Positions 26,891 through 36,297 of a stretch of DNA of 64,000 nt are shown here, in pieces; positions within the stretch are counted from its first letter, which is position 1; each line of letters opens with the position of its first letter. Origin of the DNA: Halomonas sp. QHL1 (GTDB taxonomy: Bacteria > Pseudomonadota > Gammaproteobacteria > Pseudomonadales > Halomonadaceae); NCBI RefSeq assembly GCF_001882345.1, contig NZ_MINL01000001.1, forward strand, positions 499,944 to 563,943, written 5' to 3'. Made by a program: the position numbers and the translations under genes. The notes beneath the pieces are model-generated. The model saw only the letters and a program-made list of their open reading frames with translations. It was not told the DNA's origin and searched no databases.

Positions 26891-27041
26891 TTAGCGTTCG
26901 AGCAGCAGCACAAAGAGGTCAAGTTGATCATGGTGGGCTCTGATCCTGTCGCCCGGCGGTGATGAGCAGTCGCTGGTCATCAATCAAGACGTACGGGTTA
27001 ATGTTGGGGAGTTTGATGGAAACGAGTCAGCGAATCAGTAG
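26887..27041 (+). pseudogene. Pirin-family (YhaK-like) remnant, internally deleted
   Basis: The first 17 codons (MISVRAAAQRGQVDHGG) are the N-terminus of a YhaK-type pirin. The frame then hits TGA. In the next frame the sequence LILSPGGDEQSLVINQDVRV, then NVGEFDGNE, is the C-terminal pirin cupin strand up to TAG at 27039. About 180 residues of the ~230-residue protein are missing at the joint (about 26938). It shares the ATGA overlap with the AraC gene upstream. Confidence 0.8.
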
Positions 27042-27068
27042 ACGACGAGGGCAACTATGGTAGCGGCA

Positions 27069-27122
27069 ATAATTCCGTGGCGAACACCCCAGATGGGGAT
27101 CTCAGGAATTATGTTGAATAGC
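27069..27122. repeat. Nested inverted repeat upstream of xylanase
   Basis: Outer arms ATAATTCC / GGAATTAT (27069-27076 and 27115-27122) enclose CCCC-AGAT-GGGG (27087-27098). It lies in the 187-bp gap between the pirin remnant and the xylanase start, and could be a regulatory or terminator-like structure. Confidence 0.45.
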
Positions 27123-27228
27123 GGCTGATACAGCGCTGGCACTATTATAGTTAGAGGCCATATTACAGCGGTTGTTATAAGCTATTGTTTCCATCTACGC
27201 ACTGGTACATTTCTTTGGAGGTATTCCC

Positions 27229-28824
27229 GTGACTTCTTCTCCATTCTCTTTGTGGGAAGGTTTTTCTGGGGCCACCGTGAAATCTAGTGGTGTGCTGTTT
27301 GAAGGCCTCGACCGGAAGCTGTCGCCGTTGCCTGACTCAGGGGATGCACCGGTACACAACCCGTCCCTTAACCTTGCGATGCGCTTTCAGGTGGCGGGGG
27401 ACTTTGAGATCAATATCACCGCTACGTTGACCGCTGCCAACGCTACTTACTTCATGTTCCACGGGGATATCCCGATGGTGCAGGATGAGTGGTACTACGC
27501 GCTGAATACCTTCAAAGCCCAGATCGTCAATGGTGACTGGTGTTACTGGACAATGTATCACCCTGACAATACCGAGGGGGGAAATGCTGCTGCCAGTGTA
27601 GGCACCAATGTGATTTACACCTTCAAGCGTGAGGGCACCGAGCTTGTGTTCCTGACCAACGGTGTGGAAGTTACCCGTCAGGCGGATCTGGGGCTGTTTG
27701 ACGATGGGGTGGTTTATCTAAGCCTGGATGAAGCGAACGTGGGTGCGACGTTCCTAATCACCCAAATCACCACTACCGGTACCGTGGAAGAGACTTCAGT
27801 GCGCAGTGTGCCTAAGACAGCGGGCACCTTGCGTGACAAGGCCGGTAAGTTCCGCATGGGTACCGCGGTGGCCACCTACCCGATGGTGTTCGATAAGCAG
27901 TACCGCGCGATTCTGGGCAATGAGTTTAACCAGATCACCCCTGAGAACTGCATGAAGTTCCAGTTTATCCAGCCTGCCCGTGGAGTCTACGACTTCTATG
28001 AGTCGGATAAGCTGATTGACTATGCCGAGCGTAATGGGATGGACGTGCATGGTCACACCGTGGCCTGGAACGAGGCGACCCCGCAGTGGCTGTGGAATGG
28101 CTGGAACGATGGCACCATTACGGCAACCGAGGTGGGAGAGATCCTCGACGAGCATATTGAGACGCTGTTTGGTCGCTATAAGGGTCGCATGGTGTCATTC
28201 GATTTGATCAACGAGCCATTTCTGGGCTGGACCGATCAGCTACGTGATTCCGTCTGGTTCCAGGCATTAGGACGTGATTACATTGAACGGGCATTACGTA
28301 AAGCCCATAAAGTGGATCCGGACGTACTGCTGTTCATTAATGAGTGGGGCTGTGAAGAAGCGGGTGACAAACAGGACTTTCTGTTCAACCTGGTGGTCGA
28401 GTTGCAAACCGCTGGCGTGCCCATTCATGGCATTGGCTTGCAGATGCACGAGGACGTGAACGCTGAGTACCAGGCGACCTGGCCAACCAATACTCCGTCT
28501 GTGACCAAGGCACACTTGAAGTCGGCCATTGCTCGCTTCAAGTCGCTGGGTGTCGAGGTGCGGGTGTCGGAGCTGGACATTAACCAGCACCAGATCTTCG
28601 CAACCACTCCGGAAGCTGTAGCGGCTTGGTACGCGACCTACTTGGAAGCGTGCATTGAAGAGGGTGCGCACTCGTTTACCATGTGGGGCTTCACCGATCG
28701 TTGGTCGTCACTCAATGAGTGGTACGACTATTACAACCATGGTAACGGGCTGATCTATGATGCCCAGTACCGACCCAAGTTGTCCTACCAAGCGCTTTCC
28801 AATAAATTGGACGAGTTCAAGTAA
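27229..28824 (+). CDS. GH10 endo-1,4-beta-xylanase with N-terminal beta-sandwich
   Basis: The 531-residue protein has residues ~5-180 as a Gly/Thr-rich beta-sandwich, possibly carbohydrate-binding. Residues ~200-525 are a GH10 TIM barrel. The acid/base Glu329 is in DLINEP and the nucleophile Glu448 is in VRVSELDI; NCMKFQFIQP, GHTVAWNE and TMWGFTDRWS are the other GH10 landmarks. It hydrolyses xylan. No signal peptide is visible at the N-terminus (MTSSPFSLWEG), unlike most xylanases, so it is either cytoplasmic, exported by a non-Sec route, or misses its true start. GGAGG precedes the GTG at 27229. It lies downstream of a propeller kinase system. Confidence 0.9.
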   Translation: MTSSPFSLWEGFSGATVKSSGVLFEGLDRKLSPLPDSGDAPVHNPSLNLAMRFQVAGDFEINITATLTAANATYFMFHGDIPMVQDEWYYALNTFKAQIVNGDWCYWTMYHPDNTEGGNAAASVGTNVIYTFKREGTELVFLTNGVEVTRQADLGLFDDGVVYLSLDEANVGATFLITQITTTGTVEETSVRSVPKTAGTLRDKAGKFRMGTAVATYPMVFDKQYRAILGNEFNQITPENCMKFQFIQPARGVYDFYESDKLIDYAERNGMDVHGHTVAWNEATPQWLWNGWNDGTITATEVGEILDEHIETLFGRYKGRMVSFDLINEPFLGWTDQLRDSVWFQALGRDYIERALRKAHKVDPDVLLFINEWGCEEAGDKQDFLFNLVVELQTAGVPIHGIGLQMHEDVNAEYQATWPTNTPSVTKAHLKSAIARFKSLGVEVRVSELDINQHQIFATTPEAVAAWYATYLEACIEEGAHSFTMWGFTDRWSSLNEWYDYYNHGNGLIYDAQYRPKLSYQALSNKLDEFK

Positions 28825-28870
28825 TCGTACCCGCTCCGAATCACTGTAGATAGTGGTAAGAGTTCATTGC

Positions 28871-30061
28871 TTAAACTCCATGAAGAGTTACTTGCTTGAC
28901 GGATTTGCATGCGTATTGATTTCGTATCGAAACTCCCATTATCAATAATGCAGCGATGCCCTCGATAGGTAGCACTAGAGGTGAGAAAAGAAGCACGACT
29001 GATGTTAATAACAATATGTAGCGTCCGGCTCCCGCCAGTGCGAACCGGTCTCTCACTACCCAAAGCCCGAATAAATACCTACTGATCGCAACAGCGATGG
29101 TGTATAAACCAACGGCCTCGGGCAAACTGGAATGACCGGAGATTGAGTCTATCAGTACCGCGACACCTACACCGACGGCGGCCCCGGACATGTAGATCAG
29201 AAGATGGCCGTATCCCCAGAATAATGCTAACGATAAACGCTTTTGGGCAATTTGCTCTTCTTTCGAGAAATAAACCCACCAGAGTGCGAACATCAGGACT
29301 AACGAAGAGATGGCAACGCCAACTAGTTCTTTGTCTATGTTAATGCTTGCTGCGCGTTGAATGGCTAGGCTTCCTGCAAGTAGAGTTTCTCCCAGCACAA
29401 TAATATTCAATAAACCATACCGCTCGATCAAATGATGCCGATGCCAAGGAGTGGTGTAGTTGCTCTCTGCGTACGCCGGAACTACTAACTCTAACAATGC
29501 ACCAACAGCATAAAAAATCACTAAAAGATTGTCAGCTATTGGCTGTGAGAACATCAATCCCACCCAATAAATCTGAACGATTGCTATGCCGATTGCATAC
29601 CGGTAAGTCGTAAGTCGGCGTTCAGGGTCGTGCATGGCCGCCCTCAACCAAAAGCAAACCATTGCAGTGCGCATCACTACAAAACCAGTGACGATCATAT
29701 CTATGTTGTTTGTCTGAAAGAATCGGTCGATACCAGCGGCCATAATAAGCGAACCGGCCATGGCCACTATTGTTAATACTCTATGTAGACTGTCATTGTT
29801 GTCGTAAGCAGAGGCGTACCAGGTGAAATTCATCCACGCCCACCAAATGGCAAAGAAAGACGCTGAGAATTTCAGTAGTCCCTCGGTTATGTGGGCAGCT
29901 GAAATGGCATGATGAAGACCTACCGCTGCAGAGGCGATTGCAATGACCGAAACCAAATCAAACAGCAGCTCAAGCGGTGTTGCCCCTCGGTGAGGTTCAG
30001 CAGGATCTCTGGGCACAAGAGGTAAAATGCCGAGTCTGCTTAGTATTGGTTTACTTTCCAT
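28871..30061 (-). CDS. Low-temperature-requirement A (LtrA) family membrane protein
   Basis: The 396-residue protein has about 11 membrane segments. It has the LtrA hallmark PLELLFDLVSVIAIA near the N-terminus, WWAWMNFTWYASAYDNND, a central ERYGLLNIIVLGE segment, and HHHLIERYG. The function of LtrA is unknown beyond cold growth in Listeria. It is alone, convergent with the xylanase. Confidence 0.88.
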   Translation of the reverse strand: MESKPILSRLGILPLVPRDPAEPHRGATPLELLFDLVSVIAIASAAVGLHHAISAAHITEGLLKFSASFFAIWWAWMNFTWYASAYDNNDSLHRVLTIVAMAGSLIMAAGIDRFFQTNNIDMIVTGFVVMRTAMVCFWLRAAMHDPERRLTTYRYAIGIAIVQIYWVGLMFSQPIADNLLVIFYAVGALLELVVPAYAESNYTTPWHRHHLIERYGLLNIIVLGETLLAGSLAIQRAASINIDKELVGVAISSLVLMFALWWVYFSKEEQIAQKRLSLALFWGYGHLLIYMSGAAVGVGVAVLIDSISGHSSLPEAVGLYTIAVAISRYLFGLWVVRDRFALAGAGRYILLLTSVVLLFSPLVLPIEGIAALLIMGVSIRNQYACKSVKQVTLHGV

Positions 30062-30153
30062 TAGTGCCTGTTACCGAATAAATGCGTGGATTAAAGGAGT
30101 TATTGCGGTCATTGATAAGTTTTCGTGAACACCGCTTTACTACTTTGAGAGCC

Positions 30154-30548
30154 TCATACGCTCAGGCACATGCATTTGATCTCTAGGTAATCTTCAATAC
30201 CGTATTTAGAGCCTTCACGACCCAAACCCTAGGCCTTGATGCCGCCGAACGGCGCGACTTCATTGGAGACAAGACCGGTGTTGACGCCCGGCTCGCTGGT
30301 GCAACGTTGCAGCAGTGGCAGGAAGCCGTCGGCGCTTTCCACTCATGACCCTTGGGGCCGTAGCTTTGCGCATACATGACGAAGTCAGGGGTATCGTAGA
30401 CCAGGCCAAAATCGGTGAAGCCCATATTCGCCTGCTTCCAGTGAATCATGCCGTAGCCGTCGTTGCGCAGAATGATGACCGTTAGATTTATCTTCAGGTG
30501 TAACGCTGTCTCCAACTCCTGGTTGTTCATCATGCAGCCACCGTCACC
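30154..30548 (-). pseudogene. Chimeric remnant: acetolactate synthase C-end fused to aldehyde dehydrogenase C-end
   Basis: On the minus strand, 30548-30340 encodes a thiamine-diphosphate enzyme piece (GDGGCMMNNQELETALHL, ILRNDGYGMIHWKQANMGF), typical of an AlsS-like acetolactate synthase. After a one-base shift it continues VESADGFLPLLQRCTSEPGV. It then runs directly into NTGLVSNEVAPFGGIKA, TAG, GLGREGSKYGIEDYLE, the C-terminus of a GabD-type aldehyde dehydrogenase. The junction sits on a shared GGCGTC. The gene pair is known side by side in related bacteria, so a single deletion fused the two. Catalytic cores are missing. It is not functional. Confidence 0.85.
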
Positions 30549-31041
30549 ACATATCTGTGAGCGCTTACGAGCAATGGTTTCTGCACGTCGGAGTCGAGCA
30601 TGTTTCAGCGTAGGAGTCAGAAACAGGTCGTAGGCCGCTCCCTTTCTTATTTCTGCAGTCGAGTAGATCAGATGAGATTTGCCGAGCGGCCATAACGGGT
30701 ATTGGACCAACCTGTGGTTTTGGAATCAGCCTGCGACCATAAAAGGCATAGGCGGTAAGAAGTGCCTGCAGAAACTGAATGACGTACAGCAATCCATTGA
30801 CCGCATAAATGTTCCAGATTCGTACGCCTGTCCAATTTTCAGAGACCCGTTTTGGAGAGACTAGCGATTACTTTCAGCAGGATTGAAAGACAGAGGATTA
30901 ACTAAAAATTGGCTTCTCTCTTTACGACATCGCCAAGATGACAGCTCCGTGTTTACGCCATGGCGATCATCAGTATTCACGCGGGAGTGACCATAGTGAT
31001 GTGCTTCCCGATACCCCTTTTTGTCTAGGCGAGAATCTACA

Positions 31042-31280
31042 ATGAAAGCACAGATACTTAACTCATTTGGCGGCCCGGAATCGTTCGAGCTTAGCGAAGT
31101 AGCCAAGCCAGTGCCGCACGCGGGACAAGTGCTGGTGCGGGTACACGCAACCTCCATCAACCCGCTGGATTACCAGGTTCGACGTGGCGACTCCCAGTCG
31201 CTCATGCTCGACTGGAGAGCCGCAACAACGGTCTCCAGGGAAAAATCGTGATTGCTGTCGAGCCATCCCTCATCCCGTGA
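31042..31280 (+). pseudogene. Zinc-type alcohol dehydrogenase/quinone oxidoreductase, internally deleted
   Basis: About 55 codons from the ATG at 31042 ([20 protein letters not shown] and [20 protein letters not shown]) match the N-terminus of MDR-family reductases. From 31230 another frame gives [16 protein letters not shown], the usual C-terminal end. Roughly 250 residues are lost at the joint, with a frameshift. Confidence 0.8.
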
Positions 31281-31456
31281 GTGCGTACGTTTAACCGTTC
31301 ACGTCAATTTGAGGGTATGCCCCATGGTTAAAGTCGAGGCGCAAGTTGGTAGTTTAGTTTTGGGGAGTGGATGTTCTTTATTTTCTGTTTGCTATTTATT
31401 ACCTTTATTTTTAGGCGCTCGACGTGTCGGGCCGCTCAGTAACGCGGGGATGAACC

Positions 31457-32833
31457 ATGGCTGCGATTGAGCACTACGACGTGATCTGCATCGGCGGCGG
31501 TTCTGGTCTGACTGCCGCCTATTACGGGCAGCAGGACGGCAAGTCGGTCGCACTGGTCGATAATCGTCCCGACCAGCTTGGCGGCACTTGCGTGAACCGC
31601 GGCTGTATCCCGACGAAGGGCCTGATTCAGGCTGCCGAGGTGATGCAGACAATTCGGCACGCCGCGGACTTTGGTATCCACCTGGATCAGTCGTCGGTTC
31701 GCGTCGATTTCCAGGCCGTTCTCGACACGGTTCGCCGGCGGCGCGAGAACGACGCCGCTGACGTGCGCCGCTGGGTGGAGAGCGCCTTCACCCCCTACTA
31801 TGGCCGGGCGCGTTTTGTGGGCGAAAAGCTGATTGAGATGGAGGACGGGCGCCGTCTCACCGGCGAGCGGATCTTCATCGCGGCAGGCGCGCGCCCCGCT
31901 ATCCCGCCGATCCCCGGGCTGGCGGAGAGCGGCTACCTTACCAACGAGTCTGTCATCTTCGACCTCAATGAACAGCCCGAACACCTGATCATCCTTGGCG
32001 GCGGCTACATCGGCTGCGAGTTTGCCCATTTTTTCTCCGCTTTGGGCACCCGCGTAACGATAATCGACCATTCCGAATGCCTGCTGGCCGAAGACGACGA
32101 CGTGCGGGCGCTGTTCACGCAGGAGCTTGCCAAGCGGGTGGAGCTCGTGCTGCAAGCGGAGGTGCGTCAGGCGCTGGTGCGCGATGGGCAGTGTTGCTTG
32201 ATCGTTGCCACCGGCGATGGAGAACGTAGTGTGCTGGGCGATCGGCTCCTGCTGGCCACCGGTCGGCGTCCCAACACCGATGGGCTCTCACTGGAGAAGA
32301 CGGGAGTCGAGCTTAATGACCGCGGCTTCGTGGTGGTCGACGAAGGGCTGCGGACCACGCACCCTGACATCTATGCCTATGGCGACGTCATCGGGCTAGG
32401 GATGTTCAAGCACACCTCGAGCTACGAAGGTGAGCTTGCCTACCGCAACGCACACGGTGCCTCCCTTACTGTCGACTACACCGCCAACCCGCACGCCGTG
32501 TTCAGCAATCCGCAGATCGGCTCGGTCGGTCTGACCGAGCGTGCCTGTCGCGACCAGGGCCTCGATTACACCGTGGTCCAGAAGCATTACGCCGATTTCG
32601 CCAAGGGCAAAATCGTCGGTTCACCACCGGGCTTTGCGAAACTCCTGGTCGAGAAGGGCAGCGACCGGATCCTGGGCTTCCATATGATCGGCCCCCAGGC
32701 AGCCGACTTACTTCACGAAGTGGTGGTCGCCATGAACACTCCGGGGGCCAAGGCGCAACTTGTGCGCGACAGTATCCACGTCCACCCGACGCTCGCCGAG
32801 TTGGTCAAGCAGGTGTTCGATGCCACCGCCTAG
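31457..32833 (+). CDS. FAD-dependent disulfide oxidoreductase (dihydrolipoyl dehydrogenase-like)
   Basis: The 458-residue protein has an N-terminal FAD motif IGGGSGLTAA, the redox pair in GGTCVNRGCIPTKG, NAD domain GGGYIGCEFA (~175-185), an ATGRRPNT strand, and a C-terminal dimerisation domain ending HVHPTLAELVKQVF, with the catalytic His in HPTL. Lpd, mercuric-reductase-like and soluble transhydrogenase relatives share this layout, so the substrate is not certain. It is not adjacent to any 2-oxoacid dehydrogenase subunit, which argues against a PDH role. It is high in GC and follows degraded DNA, so it may be horizontally acquired. GGGG lies upstream of the ATG. Confidence 0.83.
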   Translation: MAAIEHYDVICIGGGSGLTAAYYGQQDGKSVALVDNRPDQLGGTCVNRGCIPTKGLIQAAEVMQTIRHAADFGIHLDQSSVRVDFQAVLDTVRRRRENDAADVRRWVESAFTPYYGRARFVGEKLIEMEDGRRLTGERIFIAAGARPAIPPIPGLAESGYLTNESVIFDLNEQPEHLIILGGGYIGCEFAHFFSALGTRVTIIDHSECLLAEDDDVRALFTQELAKRVELVLQAEVRQALVRDGQCCLIVATGDGERSVLGDRLLLATGRRPNTDGLSLEKTGVELNDRGFVVVDEGLRTTHPDIYAYGDVIGLGMFKHTSSYEGELAYRNAHGASLTVDYTANPHAVFSNPQIGSVGLTERACRDQGLDYTVVQKHYADFAKGKIVGSPPGFAKLLVEKGSDRILGFHMIGPQAADLLHEVVVAMNTPGAKAQLVRDSIHVHPTLAELVKQVFDATA

Positions 32834-32911
32834 GGGCCGATGTGAAGCGGATATTTCGTAAGAGACGGCGTTCAGCGGGAAGCCGGATGATCACCACCAT
32901 CGAGGACTTGC

Positions 32912-33088
32912 TTGCCGAAGATTGACGAGATTGTCGAATTTAGTTCGTTTCGCCTGCACGTGGCGGGGCGGTTGCTGCAGAGGAAGGGGGTGGCCGTCAA
33001 AATCGGCAGCCGCTCGCTCGACCTGCTGATTGCGTTGGTTGAGCGGCCTGGAGAGGTGCTTTCCCGGCGGGAATTGATGGCGCGACGC
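32912..33088 (+). pseudogene. Winged-helix (OmpR-type) regulator fragment
   Basis: About 59 codons (VEFSSFRLHVAGRLLQRKGV, KIGSRSLDLLIALVERPGEV, SRRELMAR) are the N-terminal DNA-binding part of a winged-helix protein often attached to a large TPR or ATPase region. The frame then ends in unrelated sequence and a stop at 33125. Nothing of the rest is present nearby. The 33089-33229 stretch holds no other gene. Confidence 0.65.
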
Positions 33089-33229
33089 CGGGTCAATGGC
33101 GGCGGGAATATGTCAGCGGGTCATTAGCCAACCCTAAGGTCAAAGCGGTGTTTCCTCGCGAACCCGTTATCAGACTGTGAATCATGAATGTTAAAGGTCA
33201 ATCAACGGTCGAAGTTGCCATGACTTTCG

Positions 33230-34156
33230 CTAGACCGGGATAAGGTTTCGCCCCGCCGTGCGTATGTGTCCGAGGTTCCATAGGTGCGAGGCCTGTTCGA
33301 AGTGCTCGATCATAATGTCGGTGAGGATCCGGATCTTCCGTGCAGGATGCTGACTTGGTGGACGGATTACATACGCACCTGCTGGAGGTAGTGGATAACG
33401 GGTCATAATGGGAACAAGTGCGCCGGAGGCCATATCTTCATGGGTGAGGCAATCGGGGAGCCAAGCGATGCCAAGACCTGCGACAGCGGCGGCAGCTAGA
33501 GCAGTGCCGCTGTCGGCCTTAAAACGTCCCCGCGGATGTACCGTAATGATCTTATCGCCGTCCATAAATTGCCAGGCTTCTGTGCCATGCATAAGAGCCT
33601 GATGAGCAAGGATTTCATCTGGTGTCTCCGGCGCCCCATGCGCCTTGATATAACTTGGACTCGCGACGAGCTTCCCATAAATCGGGCCGACACGCCTTGC
33701 GATCATGTTGGAGTCCTGAAGTAAGCCAACTCGTATCGCACAATCATAACCTTCTGTGATCAGATCCACTAAGCGATCGCTGTAGCGGGTATGAATATGG
33801 AGGTGGGGGTGCCGACGGGCCATTTCCGCGAGTGCGGGAGCGAAATGAGTTGGACCCAAAGTCAATGGGGCAGCAATTCGCAGGCGGCCACGAAGCTCTC
33901 CGGACGGAAGAATCGCTTCTCTGGCTACGTCGGTTTCGGCGCAGACTTTGGCTGCATAGTCTCTGATGGTAGCCCCCGCTTCAGTGAGGGCGGCCCCACG
34001 GGTGGATCGTGTAAGCAGTTGGACGCCAAGTTCGGCTTCTAGCCGGACGAGCCGACGACTGACGGTCGACTTGGTTACGCCAAGCCGGAGAGCAGCAGGC
34101 GAAATTCCCCCAGCGTAAGCAACTTCCACGAATGTCTGTAGCTCTTCAATGTCCAT
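33230..34156 (-). CDS. LysR-family transcriptional regulator
   Basis: The protein has about 308 residues. The start is set at the ATG at 34156 (MDIEELQTFVEV); a longer frame from 34171 adds MGNTK. It has an N-terminal HTH (FVEVAYAGGISPAALRLGVTKSTVSRRL, then LEAELGVQLLTRSTRG) and a C-terminal effector domain with EGYDCAIRVG. It is divergent from an azoreductase remnant and upstream of the isochorismatase genes, one of which it may control. LysR genes divergent from azoR-like genes are common. Confidence 0.87.
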   Translation of the reverse strand: MDIEELQTFVEVAYAGGISPAALRLGVTKSTVSRRLVRLEAELGVQLLTRSTRGAALTEAGATIRDYAAKVCAETDVAREAILPSGELRGRLRIAAPLTLGPTHFAPALAEMARRHPHLHIHTRYSDRLVDLITEGYDCAIRVGLLQDSNMIARRVGPIYGKLVASPSYIKAHGAPETPDEILAHQALMHGTEAWQFMDGDKIITVHPRGRFKADSGTALAAAAVAGLGIAWLPDCLTHEDMASGALVPIMTRYPLPPAGAYVIRPPSQHPARKIRILTDIMIEHFEQASHLWNLGHIRTAGRNLIPV

Positions 34157-34284
34157 TTTGGTGTTCCCCATCCAGCGACAAAGGTTTCCACAAAATGCTA
34201 CTGACAGATAAAGAGCAGGAATAGGACGAGACTGCTACGAATAGGCGTCACTACAGCAGAGAGCAACAAATGGCAGTTGCAGCT

Positions 34285-34430
34285 GGTGTGCAGGGGTTAC
34301 TTACAGGTATACGCGTCATCGTAATCGAATCATGGGGCGGACTCTATTCGGAGGGGTTACGAAGGCGATGGACTTTCAGTAGCCCTATTTGCAGACGCTG
34401 CTGGGCTTTATCGGGATCACTGATGTCCCC
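34285..34430 (+). pseudogene. FMN-dependent azoreductase (AzoR-like) remnant
   Basis: One frame gives GVQGLLTGIRVIVIESWGG and LYSEG; a second frame continues AMDFQ-stop-PYLQTLLGFIGITDV. Both are the AzoR core (usual GIYSEG... DHQEPYLKAVLGFIGITD). A frameshift, a TAG and missing ends make it dead. It lies in the 436-bp gap between the LysR gene and the first isochorismatase gene, so it was probably the LysR target once. Confidence 0.75.
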
Positions 34431-34592
34431 GGTCATTGTTCCCCATTCTGCGACACAGCTTAGCTTCAAACGGGCCTACTACGTCGAGCATAAGTGCAGC
34501 AGTATCTAATTACGGGCAATGTCGCCGCTGGCGCATTGCTCACAGGATACCAAACTCGCAAATGTTGACGACAACCGACTGAGGATATTTTC

Positions 34593-35246
34593 ATGACTTT
34601 TCGTAATGGCCTTGCGTCTCTTCTTCGTCCCGAAGACTCGGTGTTGGTGATGATTGACCACCAGCCTTACCAGCTCGCGAATCTGAACAGCCACGAACCA
34701 ACGATGGTAATTAACAATTCGGCGGCCCTTGCGAAGGCTGCCAAAGCCTTCAATGTTCCTACCATCCTGACGAGTGTGGTCGCTGCCCAAGGCGGCAACA
34801 TCTTTCCTCAGATTACTGATGTATTCCCAGGCCAGGAGGTGATCAACCGCACGTTAATCAACACTTGGGAAGACAAGCCGACAGTTGACGCGGTCAAGGC
34901 GACGGGCCGTAAGCAGCTGATCATCGCAGGACTGTGGACCGAAATATGTGTTGCCATGCCGGCTATCCAGGCTGCTGGCGAGGGCTGGGATGTCACTGTC
35001 ATCACGGATGCGTCTGGCGGCACGTCAGTGGAGGCCCATGAAGTCGGCATACAGCGCATGATTGCGGCCGGCGTGAATATGATGACCTGGATGGAATTGG
35101 CGTCCGAATGGCAGCGAGACTGGGCGCGGACCGAACACATTGTCGAGGTGCTCGAGGTCATGAGGCAGCATGGCGGTGGCAGCAGTATTGCGTACATGTG
35201 GGAGCAGCAGTTGCTCAATACGCCGGTCCCTGGCAGCGCAAAATAA
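34593..35246 (+). CDS. Isochorismatase-family hydrolase (YcaC-like)
   Basis: The 217-residue protein is in the cysteine-hydrolase superfamily. Features: VLVMIDHQPYQLAN with the catalytic Asp, an RTLINTWEDK segment contributing Lys, and Cys119 in GLWTEICVAMPA after the cis-peptide. Family members hydrolyse amides or small isochorismate-like compounds; the physiological substrate of YcaC is unknown. It is the first of two paralogues, followed by a strong terminator, then the second copy and an amidohydrolase. GAGG precedes the ATG. Confidence 0.88.
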   Translation: MTFRNGLASLLRPEDSVLVMIDHQPYQLANLNSHEPTMVINNSAALAKAAKAFNVPTILTSVVAAQGGNIFPQITDVFPGQEVINRTLINTWEDKPTVDAVKATGRKQLIIAGLWTEICVAMPAIQAAGEGWDVTVITDASGGTSVEAHEVGIQRMIAAGVNMMTWMELASEWQRDWARTEHIVEVLEVMRQHGGGSSIAYMWEQQLLNTPVPGSAK

Positions 35247-35255
35247 ACTGAGCGG

Positions 35256-35324
35256 GGATGACGAGACTTTTCAGCGATGCTTCGCGAGAAAGGTAATGGT
35301 TGTTCGACTCTCGTCATCCTTTTT
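35256..35324 (+). terminator. Intrinsic terminator after first isochorismatase gene
   Basis: An 11-bp stem GGATGACGAGA / TCTCGTCATCC (35256-35266 and 35309-35319) with a long loop is followed by TTTTT at 35320-35324. It starts 10 bp after the stop codon and separates the two isochorismatase genes into different transcripts. Confidence 0.8.
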
Positions 35325-35499
35325 ACAACAAGCCGTCGCGCCATACTTGCACCGAAGCAGCCGATAGTTGGACCGTTCATATATAGAGGATCACACAATC
35401 ATCCCAAGCCAAGATTGTAGTCCAATTATAAGCGGGGATGGCTTGGGATAGTGAATGGCCGTTTCAAGACATCCATCACATTTGTCAAAGGTGATCCCA

Positions 35500-36186
35500 A
35501 TGCAGAACCCCAAGCTTGAAGTATTAACCCCCAGCAATTCGCAGTTGATCTTCATCGATCAACAGCCTCAGATGGCTTTCGGCGTTCAGTCTATCGACCG
35601 GCAAGCGCTGAAGAACAATGTTGTTGGCTTGGCCAAGGCTGCGAAAGTGTTCGGTATCCCGACAATCATTACCACCGTCGAAACCGAAAGCTTTTCGGGT
35701 CATACCTATCCCGAACTGCTGGAAGTGTTCCCTGATGCGCCCATCCTCGAACGCACGTCGATGAACTCCTGGGATGACCAGAAAGTACGCGATGCGCTCA
35801 AGGACAACGGCCGAAACAAAGTCATTGTTTCGGGCCTTTGGACAGAAGTCTGCAATACCACTTTCGCGCTCTCGGCGATGCACGATGCCGGATACGAAAT
35901 CTACATGGTGGCTGACGCCTCCGGCGGCACCAGTCAGGCGGCCCACGATTACGCGATGCAGCGGATGGTACAAGCTGGGGTGGTGCCGGTGACCTGGCAA
36001 CAAGTGTTGCTGGAGTGGCAGCGTGATTGGAAGAACCGCGATACCTACGACGCGGTCATGGCCGTGGCGAAAGAGCATTCTGGCGCCTACGGCATGGGCG
36101 TTGATTATGCCTACACCATGGTGCACAAGGCGGAAGAGCGAGTTAAGCATGGCCCCACGTTAGCTCCCGTTCACGCTGAGATATAG
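35500..36186 (+). CDS. Isochorismatase-family hydrolase (YcaC-like), second copy
   Basis: It has 228 residues from the ATG at 35500 (AAAGGTG upstream); the frame extends back to a TTG at 35455, which is less likely. It has QLIFIDQQPQMAF (Asp), RTSMNSWDDQKV and catalytic Cys118 in GLWTEVCNTTFAL. It is only moderately similar to the gene at 34593, so it is not a recent duplicate of it. However, its own sequence including the ribosome site recurs as the deleted remnant at 20735-20910. It is followed by a hairpin and the amidohydrolase, with which it may form a catabolic unit for an amide or ester substrate (inference). Confidence 0.88.
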   Translation: MQNPKLEVLTPSNSQLIFIDQQPQMAFGVQSIDRQALKNNVVGLAKAAKVFGIPTIITTVETESFSGHTYPELLEVFPDAPILERTSMNSWDDQKVRDALKDNGRNKVIVSGLWTEVCNTTFALSAMHDAGYEIYMVADASGGTSQAAHDYAMQRMVQAGVVPVTWQQVLLEWQRDWKNRDTYDAVMAVAKEHSGAYGMGVDYAYTMVHKAEERVKHGPTLAPVHAEI

Positions 36187-36195
36187 GCCGTTATG

Positions 36196-36213
36196 GGGCG
36201 GCTCTGGCCGCCC
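36196..36213 (+). terminator. GC-rich hairpin after second isochorismatase gene
   Basis: Stem GGGCGGC / GCCGCCC with a TCTG loop starts about 9 bp after the stop. There is no T-run after it, so it may be an attenuator or mRNA-stabilising structure instead of a full terminator. Confidence 0.55.
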
Positions 36214-36297
36214 TCATCCTAATATTACGTTATGTTTGCACCCAGCGGTTGGGAGCCTAGCACCTATACAGCACGCCTTAACGATGGAGTATCCACT

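Noticed and set aside
31436..32155. 239-codon minus-strand frame
   Set aside because: Antisense shadow of the disulfide oxidoreductase at 31457-32833.
31457..32833. Mercuric reductase
   Set aside because: There is no N-terminal HMA domain, no C-terminal vicinal Cys pair and no mer genes around it.
35524..36150. 208-codon minus-strand frame
   Set aside because: Antisense shadow of the isochorismatase gene.
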